Shown: positions 45,593 through 58,280 of the stretch, piece after piece
How positions within the stretch are numbered: the first letter of the stretch is position 1
Layout of the letters: each line of letters begins with the position of its first letter
Assembly: GCA_963691815.1 (NCBI GenBank)
Contig: OY829667.1
Location: 18,512,191-18,576,190 of the forward strand
Source: Echiichthys vipera
Lineage: Eukaryota; Chordata; Actinopteri; Perciformes; Trachinidae
Reading direction: 5' to 3'
DNA: 64,000 nt
Position numbers and translations under genes: made by a program
The notes under the pieces: model-generated
Told to the model about the DNA's origin: nothing
The model's database searches: none
The model's input: the letters and a program-made list of their open reading frames with translations, nothing else

Positions 45593-46480
45593 TTTCAACT
45601 GATATTTGCTTTTGACAAAATAATGAATACTATAGTATAGCCACAATAACTAGGTGCACCTGAATGCACCAGGAATTTAGAAAGGGCACATGAGAGCACC
45701 GTAATCCCACATGTTTTACCTTCCTTGTGAAGGTACAGTGTGCCTTGAGCTGCATGCTACTGCTCCTAAATTTCATTTTAAAATCAAAATTGTGGCAGCG
45801 CTACTAATAGGCACACTCACCTGTTATGGTGCATGAAAAGACATTTTCCAGCCTGTTAAAGGAAACATTTTCATCACTACTTATCAAAGGTAACCGGGGC
45901 AACTTCCTTCTCATTCATCCCCACAGCACCACAGCTCTTTACACAGTTGGACGCTCGCCTTCTACTGACTTCTATGGGGAACTGTAGAGCGGGTTGTTCC
46001 AATGCAGCCAAACTAGACACTCATTGGATAAATGCTGGGCTTTGTCCCGCCCATCCGACGCTCAGTTTCTCTGGGGGTCTATGGGACAATGGGCTCATAA
46101 TAAACAGCCACCGGAGCATTTTCCAAGTTTTTCATTCCGTTGTTCTGAACTGATCGGGGACTTTACCGATCACCAGAGACTTTGTCTTTGTTAAAAACGA
46201 CTAGTGTTGTCTGTCACTCTGCGGTTTCTTTCCCAAACCCCCCGTCACGATCACTCACACTCACTGGCGGTCACACTTCACAGTAGTCTGGCGCAGCAGC
46301 TCCAGCTGGGCCAAGGCCGTTTAAGCAGCCTAGCTCTGCTGCCATGGAGAGAACACTGGTCCAGTCCCTGGAAAAGAGGCTAATGCTAACGGCTCACGGT
46401 AACTGTCAGTCAGACTCCTCTAATCCTTGTTATTATGGTATGATTTGCCGGAGGGGATGGGTTCAAACAGACTCTAACTG
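45593..46480. other. Gene-less stretch
   Basis: Low-copy repeat-like pieces (for example CTTCTATGGGGAACTGTAGA near 45970). No coding exon is supported. Confidence 0.4.
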
Positions 46481-46640
46481 ACTCTGGTCTGCTGTAGGCT
46501 ACTGGTCCGGGTCTGACCAACCTGGCAACCTGACTGCTGGAATGATTTTTAGTTGTAGCGACTACGGTCTTGAGACACAAGATGGCGGTGTTCTGCTCAT
46601 TCTCCATATTCAACCTTTATGATAAGATAAAATGTTGTGG
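46481..46640 (+). repeat. Old interspersed repeat, unfilled copy
   Basis: Contiguous version of the repeat that is split at 10109-11094 by a LINE. Shared motifs: CCTGGCAACCTGACTGCTGG, GAGACACAAGATGGCG, TCTCCATATTCAACCTTT. Confidence 0.75.
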
Positions 46641-47228
46641 TTTGGCACTCTATTTAAAGTTGGGCCCAACCGATAAGACTTTTTTGAGGCAGATACCAAT
46701 ACCAATTTTAGAAGAAAAAATTCACAGATTACCAATATAGCAGCTGATAAAGCCAATTTTTAGAGCTGTATTGAAAATCGACCTTTTCTATGTTTGTGCA
46801 CTGATATGACTCTGCAAAGGGGCTCAGAAGTAACTTTCTGAAACAAATAATATACAAATTATTAAACATCATACATACAATGTTTTACAGTCACTAACGG
46901 AAACAAAAGGAATAAATGCATTAGTATCTAACAAGTACTGTTCACTATCAGTCAATTGCTGAGCATTTAAAGAAAGAAAAATAAAAAAATAAAAAAAATA
47001 TCTATATGACACCATTTCTAAATCACCCCAAGCATTGTTTTCTGCCTTATTTGCAGAAAACGAAAAGTGTAGGTCAGGATGCTGGATTAGAGTATAAAGT
47101 GTCTGCATTTATCCGTAGTCTGTGTGTCGATAGTCAATTAAATCTCAGATCAGCCACCAAACAGTAATAAAGCCGTCCTACTGTAATTAGAATAGTTTAA
47201 ATGTGTGTTTGGCTGTGTTCAGCTGGAC
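46641..47228. other. Gene-less stretch
   Basis: 46660-46790 resembles a decayed hAT-like fish repeat (CCAATACCAATTTTAG, AATCGAC). Otherwise unassigned. Confidence 0.35.
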
Positions 47229-47965
47229 GTTTATATTTACCACCATAATTGTCATTATCATTGTCATATTCTATCACCTTAGCTGTGCTAGTTTCTACTA
47301 TTCTGCTGTATTAACTGCTATAACATATAAGTCATATTCACATTACTATATATATTGTTATAGTTACTGTTACTTTTGTGGTTGCTTGCATCTCTGGGAC
47401 TGTCTCTCTGTCTGTCTTTGTGTCTGTCTTTGTCTCTCTCTGTCCATCTGTCTGTCTTTGTGTCTGTCTCTGTCTCTCTCTGTCCATCTGTCTGTCTTTG
47501 TGTCTGTCTTTGTCTCTCTCTATCCATCTGTCTTTCTTTGCGTCTGTCTTTGTCTCTCTCTGTCTGTCTTTGTGTCTGTCTTTGTCTCTCTCTGTCCATC
47601 TGTCTGTCTCTTATCTCTCTCTTTCTCTCTCCTTTTCTTCCTCCCCAACCGGTGCAGACAGATGTCTGTCCTCCACAGAGCTGGGTCTGTTCGTTCCTGT
47701 CTGTTATAGTGAAGGTTTTCATTGCCACCATACTCTACAGGGGAATTGTTGGGTCTATGTAAATCATGAATAAGTCATAGAGTGTGGTCTATACCTACTC
47801 TGTAAAGTGTCCTGAGATAACTTTTGTTATGATTTGGCACTATAAATAAAATTGAATTCAAATTCAAATTAATGTTGTTTTTTTCACATTGTCAATTCAT
47901 ACATTATTATTCTAAAGAATAAAGCCATAGCCTTACATTGCTTTAATCAAAGTGTATATATTGAA
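47229..47965 (+). mobile_element. Composite repeat family B, copy 5, plus orientation
   Basis: 5' part (47229-47394), internal array of TGTCTGTCTTTGTCTCTCTC-type units (about 47395-47635), then tail GACACTTTACAGAGTA (complement) ending AAATAAAATTGAATTC near 47862. The next 90 bp still match the copy at 28128, so the shared unit is longer than in the other copies. Confidence 0.85.
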
Positions 47966-48614
47966 TTGAATTGAACGTACCCTGTCGACAACCCTTCCCA
48001 ACCCTCTGGAAAGCTCTCTTTCTCTTCTCCTGACACTGTTTATTATTCTGACACATTTAACGTGACCCCCACACTGACCGGGCCAGGAACATTAATATTG
48101 AATGCTTGAACATATTCACACTTCCAACTATTTCTATCTCAACATGTCCATGTTATTTTGTTTTGTATGAACTGTGTAGAAAAGTATCCAATCCCAAGTA
48201 ACCTATGATTCTCATCTTTTAAAGAATCAAAATGTTGCATGTTGATGTATGGTCAGACAGAGATGGAAAGGGAGAAATCTAGAGTAGAGGGTATAAACTG
48301 TGGCCCATTACCCTTGTTTCCCTGTTTAAGTGGGTGTGAGGGAAGAGTGACGGGGATGAGAAACCACTGCGTGCTTCATGCTCGGGAGCTGGCTTGTGTA
48401 TGCAAAGCAAACCTCTGCAATTAATTAAGACCTGACGTGTGCATCTAGAGATCTGTAACTGTGTGCTCTGCAGCCTGTGGCTCCTTGATGACTTACTTGT
48501 GGCCTTGTGTGCAGCTCAAGACCATTACACTGTCAGAGCGACTTGTGTGAGTATGCACTAGAGATGTATCAATCGCTCAATATTGACCTATCACAGACAC
48601 ATTGCTATCTATCG
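47966..48614. other. Gene-less stretch
   Basis: No exon or repeat family recognised. Confidence 0.45.
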
Positions 48615-48720
48615 GTATCAGAATCAGAATCCGGTTTATTGGCAAGGAATTTTTGCATTACAAGGAATTTGCCATTTTATTTTGAATTCATTCTTGATTT
48701 AAATTGTCAGTAATTGACTG
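48615..48720 (-). mobile_element. LINE-type 3' tail, minus strand
   Basis: ATCAGAATCAGAATCCGGTT and TTTATTGGCAAGGAATTT are the reverse complement of the tail family at 25000-25265. Confidence 0.6.
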
Positions 48721-48884
48721 ATACTGAACATGATGTTTATTTAGCTATTTTTCTTTTCACTGTTCATTTCTAGAATTGATTGATTGATTGGCTTAAAGTT
48801 CTTGGGCGGTTCTTTTCAGGCTCACAAATAGTTTTTTTTTTTTTGCTTTTACCCCTGAATGTAAAATGTGAAATATTCTTTCAT

Positions 48885-49235
48885 AAATGTGGTGGTTAGC
48901 ACTGTCGCCTCACAGCGAGAAGGTTCCTGGTTTGAATCCCGGCTTGGGCCCTTCTGTGTGGAGTTTGCATGTTCTCCCCGTGTCTGCGTGGGTTTTCTCC
49001 GGGTTCTCCAGTTTCCTCCCACAGTCCAAAGACGTGCAGGTGTTCGGTTCATTGATGACTCTAAAATTGCCCGTAGGTGTGAATGGTTGTCTGTATCTGT
49101 ACGTCTCTATGTGCCCTGCGATAAACTGGCGTCCTGTCCAGGGTGGACCCCGCCTAACGCCCGATGTCAGCTGGGATCGGCTCCATCCAGCCCGCGACCC
49201 CGACAGGGACTAGCGGTTGAAGATGAATGAATGAA
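48885..49235 (+). mobile_element. tRNA-derived SINE, copy 3
   Basis: Same family as 10263-10618, with A-box-like GTGGTTAGCACTG, B-box-like GGTTTGAATCCCGG and a GATGAATGAATGAATAA tail. Confidence 0.88.
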
Positions 49236-50055
49236 TAAAAGATTGTTTGTTGAGCAAAGCAGTCTTCTGAGCACCTTTTCAGAGTCATATCAGTGAAAAG
49301 GTTGACTTTCATCACTGCTCAAATATTCACTAAATTGTTCGTCATATTGTTCGTTTTTGCTCATCAGATACATTCATATTCCAGCTGGAAGCGTGAAGTT
49401 TGAAGTTTTGTGTACCATGTCTTTACTCCTGATAAGCCCTCAATCTTGCAGCGCTTCATGTTTGCGACACCGTGCTGTTTTCTGGGCCATATGGGTCAAG
49501 TGGAGGAGGGGGAGGAGGAGGCTGGTCAGGAGCAGCTGGTGCTGCGCTCCTTGACAAAGGCTGCAGTTAACCGATTAGAGGCTTTACCTCTAAATTTAGA
49601 ATCCGAGCTGCGTCCTGCTGCACACACACTGACTCTGCATCAATACTGATCAGGACTGTGTCTTAAGTCGTAAGGCAAAACGAATCGCTTTGCTCTCTTT
49701 GCATTGATTGCTTTCGGACTTGACGATTGAGCACACACACATTTGAACTTCAGATGTTGCCATGTGAGTTTGGTCTCTCCACACGGTTTGTGAACAAGCA
49801 TATCAGTCAGTTTGTGAACAGCCTTAAGCCTTAAACAAACCCAGTGTGTGTACATGAGGACTTATAAGAGCCCTCAGCACACACTTCCAACTGAAATGTA
49901 TTAATCACCGGCAACAAGTGTTTATGTGTCTCAACTGAGGAGGAAACATCCTATTGCACTGCTTTGTTGACACGTTTGAAACCTTATCTGTAATCTAATA
50001 CTTTCCCCTAACTCTGTAAAACTCCCATAGAGCCAACCAGCCTCGACACAATATT
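49236..50055. other. Gene-less stretch
   Basis: A 79-codon ORF at 49410-49649 (acidic, with a Glu/Gly-rich segment) has no recognised family and is not supported as a gene. Confidence 0.4.
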
Positions 50056-50235
50056 CATTCATTCATCTTCAATCGCTTGTCCCTGTCGGGGTCGCGGGTG
50101 GCTGGAGCCGATCTCAGCTGACATCAGGGGTGAGACGGGGTACACCTTGGACAGGACGCCAGTCTATAACAGGGCACATAGAGACGAACAGAGACAGACA
50201 ACCATTCACACCCACGGGCAATTTTAGAGTCATAA
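50056..50235 (-). mobile_element. tRNA-derived SINE, copy 4 (3' part, reversed)
   Basis: Begins with ATTCATTCATTCATCTTCAA (complement of the GATGAATGAATGAAT tail) and runs to the middle of the body. The tRNA-like head is missing (5'-truncation). Confidence 0.8.
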
Positions 50236-51570
50236 AAATTAGGAAGTAGATAAGTATTGAAAATAAGTTCATAAAACTCAGTAAACAGAAAAGCATTCTG
50301 CACCACCTTTCACAGCTTGATAGAATAGGGTTTGGAATAAAGATACGCGTATTTACATTTAAAGTCTGAAAATGTATGTTGCATGTGCTAAAATAAAGAC
50401 GCCTTCCCCAGAACATGTCATAGCTAAATACAAAGGAGGAGTCCAACATCGAAATGCTCTTTTTAGTTATGAAGCTCCTCTTCATTCTTTAATGCAGCGG
50501 TGCTGCAAATATATTTTAGGAATATTTGAGAATGACGCAGAGTGTCCTCCTCTGCCATCACATTCAGTAATAACTTAGGTCAGCTCCATAAAGATGGTCA
50601 CACCCTCCCATATCACCAGTACGATATATTCAAAGCTGGGCTGTACTTGAGTCCACTTCTGTGAAGTCTTGCACTCGTCTCTGTCTCTCGTCTCGTTTCC
50701 TCTATAGAACCGGTCGACTTGTTCCTGGCTTCTGATTCAGGATCAGTTGGACAGACCGCCGTCTATATTCTCTGCATTGATGTTCGAATATCGGCCATCA
50801 TGTTTATAGATCCATCCTAACTCCTGAATCACTATATTAGCATTGGCTCACTATTGCCTATTATGGCCTGGATCAGGACTCGATTCACTCTGGACGCTCT
50901 TCACTTGGTCCCTACTGGACCTGGACTTGGGCTTGACTTGGAGTCAATTAAGGTGGTCTTTACTACAGCCCTTCAACGTGATAAAGAAACAGAGGATCAC
51001 ACGATGATGGTGAATTGATTGAATATGAAAGAATAACATCAGTATAAGCCTGTATTTGTATTCATGCTAGTCCAGGTCCTCTCTCTCTTTGGAGAGCTAA
51101 GACCTGCTCAGATTATTCTCATGTCCACTGATGCTTTGTGGTGACTAAAACAAGTGTCAGCTTTAAATGAAGCTCAAGCCCAACCGCTCATCTTCCTCAC
51201 TCCCTCGCCCTGCTCTCAGGATATCTGATCCTTCAAATCCTGGAGGTGGAGTTAGTGAGTCAATGAAACCTTTTCACTGTTCTGCAAACTTAACATAATT
51301 CCTCTAATTCATTTATTTTACATACATAATAATACTAATAACACTTTAATCATAATACTGATACTATTTAAAAATTCTCACATGAAAAATCATTCAACCC
51401 TTTTACTGACTGAACCACTGGATGACCAATGCAAGGACACACACAGACTTCTCACAAAGACGCTGTCACTGTGTGCTTTGGGTTGTTCATAATTTATATC
51501 TCTATATAGCAAATAATCACTAATGACTGGAGGATGGAGGATGACACCAGCAGGTGATGAGTGGCACCTA
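50236..51570. other. Gene-less stretch
   Basis: No exon, RNA gene or clear repeat is recognised. Confidence 0.45.
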
Positions 51571-51795
51571 AGCCCCCACCACAGTGACTTCCTGGCTGAT
51601 CCAATAAGGAGGTGCCAAAAGCTGCAGTTGAGTGTCCACTAGGAGCAGGTTTCATAACAGAGCAGTTTCCCCTTGACCCCCATGTTAAACAGGCCGTTTT
51701 CACAGCATCATTAAACCTGTTTAAGGCCTGGGACAAAAAACGTTATAGTCGGTATGTTTAGGTCATATCTCCATGACAACACTGAGGGGAGTGAT
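51571..51795. repeat. Interspersed repeat family C, copy 2
   Basis: Same sequence as 36905-37135 with scattered changes. Confidence 0.75.
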
Positions 51796-51894
51796 TTTTT
51801 TGTACCAAGCTAGTTTTTATTTTATTGGAGGTTAAAGTTTGCGATAATTAAGGATGCAGCCTCTTGAGTGACATATAGCCTCTGGCCCTCACTT

Positions 51895-52470
51895 CTCCTC
51901 GGTAAGCTGGATTCATACCTCCGGATCCGGACGAAATTGGTCCGTCCGTTCCAAACGTTGTCTCCGTTGCTACCCTTCATACCTCCATCCGGTTTCAGCG
52001 TTGTTATAGATGTTACGCAATACATCCTCTAGAGGAGCCGTGTCGCAAATTACCGCATCAACAATTACCAACATGGCGTCTGTCGAGGGGATGATTTTGC
52101 TGTTTGTCATCCGAAATCGGCAAAAAAGGTGCGAAAAGTGTATGCGGCGGTGGCATATGAGACCACTCAATGAAAACCGACACTTTAATGACATCTTTTT
52201 CTTTGAGTTTTCTGGCAGCTGTCAGCCGCTACTTTTGACGTTTTGCGTTTTAGCTTTTTAAATGTCCAGTTTACAGGTCCAGTTACTACTCTCTTCTTCG
52301 TCGATTTTCACGAATGGTTGGACTAACCCTATACTGCCGCCTCGATTTCCGGTGGTATTGCTCCGTTCCGTCCGGAGCCCTCCGGATTCGTGAGCTCAGA
52401 GTCGACTGAACCACTGATGGATGAAACGATCTCCGGGACCGGACAACAGGGTCCATATCCGCATTGACCG
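51895..52470 (+). mobile_element. Harbinger-like fragment with transposase N-terminus
   Basis: An ORF from ATG 52073 reads RRWHMRPLNENRHFNDIFFF, resembling the N-terminal R-x-W-x-x-PLN-R-x-x-x-x-F motif of PIF/Harbinger (HARBI1-type) transposases. It stops at about 52261. GATCCGGACGAAATTGG-like sequence at the left and GTCCGGAGCCCTCCGGATTC at the right suggest inverted ends. The catalytic domain is absent. Moderate certainty. Confidence 0.5.
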
Positions 52471-52494
52471 TAGGATGGGAATGGGCCTCTCAGC

Positions 52495-52668
52495 CAGATG
52501 GATGTCACTCCCTCCCCTCAACGTCACATCAATGCCCTTTTTTGGAAAGAGGCGGAGTCAAACTCTGACAAGATGGCGACTCTCGTAGGCGAGGACGATT
52601 GGATCAAGTTGAGAGTACTATCTCGACGGAGAGGCTACGTCCTTTTTTTTTTTATAAAGTCTATGGTG
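52495..52668 (+). repeat. Interspersed repeat family D, copy 2
   Basis: Matches 45420-45592 (AACGTCACATCAATGCCC, GATTGGATCAAGTTGAGAG, TATAAAGTCTATGG). Confidence 0.75.
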
Positions 52669-52671
52669 GCA

Positions 52672-53532
52672 CCTGAGTTTTGCAAGAATCTCAAGAACTC
52701 TGATCCAATTCATTCACATTTTAGTTGTGTCAAATCATTGCAGGACACTTCTCATTGGGTATGTCTAGACTACGCAACTGCATCGAGGAAGAACTTCCTT
52801 TTAAGCAGCAGAAAGCTGGCTCTGGGAGACGGCCATCAGAGAGAAAAGAAAGAGATGAGTGAGCACAAGTTAATAGCATGCATTAACTGGACATGAATAC
52901 ATAGAGATCTGTCTCTGCATGTGTTAAAAAGAACTACTCGGTCTCAAAGAAGTCAGAGATTGCCTGTTGATTTGTGGCCTAATATGAGAAGCGTTTCTCT
53001 TGACTGTGTTTGTAAGTGCTGTTTTGTTTGAAATTAACCTCATGCTGTTTAATATTAGCCTACTGTAAGTTATGATGTGGCACCTGAGTTTTGCAAGAAT
53101 CTCAAGTGTTAGCCACAGAGTTGTGTTTTTGTTTCTCATCAGACCAAAGAATATTTGTAATAATATGCGGCTCATTAAATTGTTTCCTTTGACCCAGCAG
53201 GGCAGCATGTAGCCCATACATTATATCTTTAATGAAGTCAATCAACCTTAAAAGCCATTCTTCCAACTCTTTCACAGGAAAAAATAGTTACGTAATGAGA
53301 ACCAGAACCATCAAGGAACTCTGATCCAATTCAATCACATTTTAGTTGTGTCAAATCATTGCAGGACACTTCTCATTGGGTATTTCTAGACTACACAACT
53401 GCATCGAGGAAGAACTTCCTTTTAAGCAGCAGAAACCTGGCTCTGGGTGACGGCCCTCAGAGAGAAAAGAAAGAGATGAGTGAGCACAAGTTAATAGCAT
53501 GCATTAACTGGACATGAATACATAGAGAGAGA
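52672..53532. repeat. Local duplication, ~215-bp unit twice
   Basis: 52698-52912 and 53317-53531 share ATCCAATTC-TTCACATTTTAG, TCATTGCAGGACACTTCTC and GATGAGTGAGCACAAGTTAA with few differences. GGCACCTGAGTTTTGCAAGA also occurs twice (52668 and 53079), so the copies lie in a partly overlapping tandem. Confidence 0.85.
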
Positions 53533-55142
53533 GAGTGTCACAGGAAGTCCCCCGGCAGATTGGGCCTATAGCAGCATAACTAAAGTTGGGTCCAAGACAA
53601 ACTTGAACCAGCCCTAACTATAAGCTTTATCAAAGAGGGAAGTTTGAAGTCTAAGTTGACTTTAGGTATCTGACAGGGGTGCCATGGTCAAACCTGGAAA
53701 AGTCAAAACATTTGGTTATGTGTAATGAAATGTATTGTTGGATGACCCTCCATGTCATGAATTTATTTTCTGCAGCTGTTGACGTGACGTAGCTCTAATA
53801 TGATAAGCGACGATGTGTGACGTTCATCATCACATACATTTCTTCCTCTTCTCCCTCAATGAATCAATGGACTCCACTGATACAACAGTTGTGTTTGCCC
53901 TTATTCTGAAAGCCAGTGCAGATCAAAGAGTTCAGAAATATTTGTAGAGAATAGGTGCGTTTCCACTATGGTCGACTACCTGTAATGAGGCGGGTCTATC
54001 TCGCCAAAAACGCCCCTAATTTGCATGTGAGTCGCTCTGGAGGCTGTTAGACCGGGTAGAAAATGGCCCTGTCGGAGAGCAGGTCCTCTTTTGCCCCCTG
54101 AGATATACCCGATTGCAGGAATTTCACTTTAAGATGATTCTGATATAATAAGTGAAACCCTCCTTTGTATACTGTCCCCTGGTATCACCCTATATAATAT
54201 AACTGTTGATGCACATTACAATGTTCAGCGTAGTGTAAGTGAGCAGCAGTGAGAGGTTGGGGGATCAGGTTGACATGTTGTAACAGCTGCAGCAGTGTGA
54301 GATTACTGAACAGCAGTAGCACTGACCTGCAGAGCTGAATCGCACTTGCCAGCTCCGCGGAGAGCAAAAAACTCTCAAGGAGACGAATCGTGCTGCACAC
54401 ACATGTAAATTTGAATTTCAGCTGAGAGTCCAGTGTTGTTTTTGGAAAGCTGCCAGTGGTGGGAGAAATCCTCTATAGTACTAAAACAACAATACTCCAT
54501 TACAATTAAAGGTCCTGCATTGAAAGCCCCGCTGAAGTTTAAGTGCAGGAGATATTATCAGCAAGATTAAAACTTAAAAGCATTGTGCCCTGTGAATGCT
54601 GCAATTATGTGTTATATTTGCATAGACATATTCACATGTAGATGCAGAGAAGATACAAACCTCATTTGTTCACAGTTGAATTGCTGTGCAGCATTTGCAA
54701 TACAAAGTAAGAAGAGTGCAAATATAAACAGTGCAAATATACACAGCAAATACATGTTGAGAAACTGTATACACCACAGTCACAGTGTCGCCGTTAGGCT
54801 TGGGCCTCCGGTTACAACCCCTGATGATGTATGAATAGCCCTGAGTCTAAAAACAAAAAGAAGAGATAAATATACAAATATCCATCCCACATCTGCTAAC
54901 ACTTAGCCCTGTCATGGGCACAGCGTATATACAGATAATAATTGGAGCTATTCATCTGTCATTCCAAACATGCATATGATGAAAATTATATATTTTGTAT
55001 CAAATACACAAATTTAGTTCCTCCGCGTGTCATTCAAGCAGCAGATCTACTTCATACTGCACACATTCTGTGAGAGAATACTTTATTTTTAAAGCACTTT
55101 TTAAAACAGTTAAAGTTTTTGAAATGCTTGACCAGCATTAAA
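53533..55142. other. Gene-less stretch
   Basis: 53955-54135 looks like a decayed inverted-repeat MITE end (GGAATTTCACTTTAAGATG). No exon recognised. Confidence 0.4.
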
Positions 55143-55620
55143 TCAGTTCAAGATGTCGAGACAGAAAGTCGGGCAATTTAAGTAATAAATTAGATGGAAT
55201 ATAATACATAGATCCAATCTAAAAAGAATAAAAACTAAATGAAAATATGAGATAACAAAAAAAGTGATATGTGGACAATAAAACAGTGTGGTTAAATGTA
55301 TAAAAAGCTTTTCTTTTGAGGCGTAATTTAAAAGACGCCATTGCGTCTCAGACCTCCAGGCAGGGACTTCCAGAGCTGAGGAGTCATGACCACGAAAAGC
55401 CCAGTCACTTTTAGTCTTGGGCCGGGATCGGGACCAGCTGGCAGAGCCCTGCCCGAGGATCTGAGGTTTACAAGGGAGCGGTAATTTACCAATGTAGCCA
55501 GGGGCTGAGCCATGAAGTGCTTTAAAAGTAATCAGTAAAATCTGAAAATCAATCGTAAAATGGACAGGCAACCAGTGAAGAGAGGCTATCACAGGGCTGA
55601 TGTGATCATGCATCCTGGTG
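55143..55620 (-). mobile_element. LINE ORF2 C-terminal fragment (CR1/L2-like), minus strand
   Basis: An open frame of 156 codons reads HDHISPVIASLHWLPVHFTI, FKALHGSAPGYIGKL and SALEVPAWRSETQ. This is the thumb/C-terminal part of CR1/L2-group reverse transcriptases (LHWLPV, FKALHG-APxYI). It is followed by a short untranslated tail. The upstream RT domain is absent. Confidence 0.8.
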
Positions 55621-55654
55621 TTTGGTAAAGATAAACGCAGCTCTCTGAACTATC

Positions 55655-55800
55655 CCTGCATGTGTTAAAAATAACTACTTGGTCTTGATTTGTGGCCTAA
55701 TATGAGAAGCATTTCTCTTGACTGTGTTTGTAAGTGCTGTTTAGTTTGACATTGACCTCATGCTGTTTAATATTAGCCTACTGTAAGTTATGATGTGGCT
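55655..55800. repeat. Third piece of the 52.9 kb duplication
   Basis: Matches 52920-53085 (TTTGTGGCCTAATATGAGAA, TTATGATGTGGC) with a small deletion. It is next to the LINE fragment. Confidence 0.8.
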
Positions 55801-56372
55801 CCGAAATGAACCAACACATTAAACAACTCATTCATTTTTCATTACAGGTGAAACCCTTTGGGCTTAAAGTCACTGTCATCCTTTCCTCTGGAAGCTGACA
55901 GAAGTCAATAAAACCACACCAACAGACTGTAACGGGTGGCGTATGGACCCAATTGCAGTACAAAGGACTCAGAAACAGAGGTAAAAGTTCAACGGTTTAC
56001 TCAGACACAGGCAGACAGGCCAACAGTTCGGAAAACGGCAAACAGGAGTCAGGAGAGGAGAAGCTAAACTCTTGGTCAGGGACAGAGGGCTGGGTCGATT
56101 TACCAGGATGCAGACGAAGCAGGGAATCAGGGACAGGCGAGGTCAGTACCGGGAAGACAGGCAGAAGAATGCTAGAAAGTCTCGCATGGCATAAGAACAA
56201 TCTGGCAAAGAGTGAGTGTGGAGCTGGTGATTATGTGCTGGGCTGATTGCATGTGATGAGAGGCAGCTGTGTGCACAGGTGAGTAGAGTGAACTGACGAG
56301 GTGGGTGTGGCTGACAGGCTGAGTGGGGCAGAGGCAGGATCAATGGAAAACTACTGAGGGCTGGATGACTGA
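55801..56372. other. Gene-less stretch, possible LTR-like interval
   Basis: 55928-56385 starts TGTAACGGGTGGCGTATGG and ends near GAACTGTGACA (TG...CA). It could be a solo LTR or another repeat; no second copy in the window allows a check. Confidence 0.3.
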
Positions 56373-56422
56373 ACTGTGACACAGACAGACAGACAGGCAG
56401 ACAGACAGACAGACAGACTGTA
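56373..56422. repeat. (ACAG)n microsatellite
   Basis: ACAGACAGACAGACAGGCAG-type run directly after the TGTGACA motif. Confidence 0.85.
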
Positions 56423-57479
56423 AAGTATACATACACTAATGAAGTACAGCACAGTAGAAATGTACAGTCCATCACTGTTAACATCAATGCATTTAGGTGC
56501 TTTTTCAACTCCAGTCCATACATGTTTAATGATGTATGTGATGTAGGCTATTCTGTTTGTTCTCAGTACTAACAACTACTAATATTTAATACATATATGT
56601 CACAATTCATAATCATTCTGCACAAATAAATGTTGGGGTGCACGTTTCAATGTTAGAATGATTAAGTACTTTGAATGTAAAGAGGGTACCAGAGTGCATG
56701 AAAACCATCAAAATAGAGCTTTTGCCCCCCCCCCCCCCTTACAGAGGTCCGGGCTAAGCCCCCACTGTCTTCAAATCCTACAAACACCCCTGTACAGTAA
56801 ATCATTCATCTTACATAAGACATAACCTACTACAAGATTTGTTCCCAAAATCGACGGTTTCTCCAATCCAGTCACAATGACAGCACATACACAGTCACCC
56901 ACAGTAATCTACACGTGCACACGCACACACACACACACATTCATTCAGACGTTGCATGTGTTGTCGTGCATGTTTAAAACCCATCTCGTTCCTCGGCCCA
57001 CTCGGCCCATATCACGGCGTTCACATCAGAAAGGAACTAAAAGTTTTCATCTAAGATAAATATTTTTCTCTGGATGCCTTTCTGTCAGCATCACTGGGTG
57101 ACGTCAGATTCAGCAGACCTGCTTTGTCAAGGCGACAGAAGTGAACCAAACCATACTGGGAATACCGTGCCTTCAAAATAAAACCCTGGACCTGGACTGT
57201 AAACGCTTCCATGTGACTGTAACGTGAAATGTCCTTTCCCCCAACAAGAGGCTTTTTAGAGCAACCATAACATGTCAAGAATTGTGTATAGTTACACATT
57301 TAAAATACACCAAAAGCTGCCTATTCAGAGTTTCTTACACGTGAACATGTCTTCTTTTCATATTATTGTTAATACAGTGAGTTTTAAACCCCAATGTGAA
57401 GCTATTTGAAGACATGAATTTGCTTTCTGGGAATATTTGCAATTATTCTTTGACATTTCTAATCTGAATTAGTGATAGA
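56423..57479. other. Gene-less stretch
   Basis: Poly-C run at 56727-56739 and a CA tract at about 56920-56938. A repeat-like segment (CTTTCAAAATAAAACCCTGG complement type) lies around 57170. No gene supported. Confidence 0.4.
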
Positions 57480-57815
57480 CCTAAACATCAGCCGGCTGAT
57501 ATTATCGGACCATATTTGCATTTTTTAGGTGTATCGCCATCAGCCGATGCGGGCTGCTGCGTTCACCGATTTTCCCCGTCATTATTGACAGACAGGCGCG
57601 CTCAGGCAGCTCCATGTTGCTGGAGACGCCTTTTATTAAATTCAATAAATGTTCCTTTTAAAAATAAATTGAAACTCATAACATTCATTATCATCGTGTA
57701 ATTTTCATGATGTAAATTGAGGGAGCAAAAGTAGTATCGGCTCAGGAAAATCACAACAGTATCGGTCATCCATTAAGGCTGACGAAAATCGGCATCAGCC
57801 TTAAAAAAAATCCAT
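57480..57815. mobile_element. Decayed DNA-transposon-like repeat
   Basis: Inverted-looking ends: ATCAGCCGGCTGATATTATC near 57488 and ATCGGCATCAGCC near 57790. hAT-like fish repeats often have such termini. No ORF. Confidence 0.4.
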
Positions 57816-58277
57816 AAGGACATAACCATGAAAAGAAACTTGAGCTCATATGTTCTCATCAAGATTTGGGGAGTTAAAATTCCCCAGTTATCACAGTACA
57901 ATATAATGTAGAGAAAGTAGGTACATAAAAATCTAAAAAAAAAATTGGAAACCTTTTTTTTGTTTTAGGTCAGAATTTCTGACAGGACTTTTTTTATTTA
58001 TTTATTTGTGTATTTCTGGCATGTCTGTTAGATTAATCATCATCACATGTGTCCTTGGTATTTGAGAACTAGTGCAGTGCTAGTTTGGGGGCGTGCCTGT
58101 TTCGGAGCAGGCTGATTGCTCGGCCACTGGAAGCAATCACTGCCCAAGAACTGCTCATCTAATCGTCTTCACACTTAACACTGCACTCCTTGATTTCTCA
58201 GCAATACACCGGCCAAGTGTGAAGTTGACTGGATGATCTGTGCTTGAGAAATGTGAAGGACAGTCATACAGGCACAC
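57816..58277. other. Gene-less stretch
   Basis: No exon or repeat family recognised. Confidence 0.45.
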
Positions 58278-58280
58278 TCA

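Noticed and set aside
49410..49649. 79-codon acidic ORF as a small gene
   Set aside because: No family resemblance and no upstream signals; chance ORF is as likely.
55928..56385. Solo LTR of an endogenous retroelement
   Set aside because: TG...CA ends only; no second copy, target duplication, primer-binding site or polypurine tract could be shown, so left as a possibility.
57051..57299. 82-codon - strand ORF
   Set aside because: Overlaps sequence that looks like an interspersed repeat; no domain.
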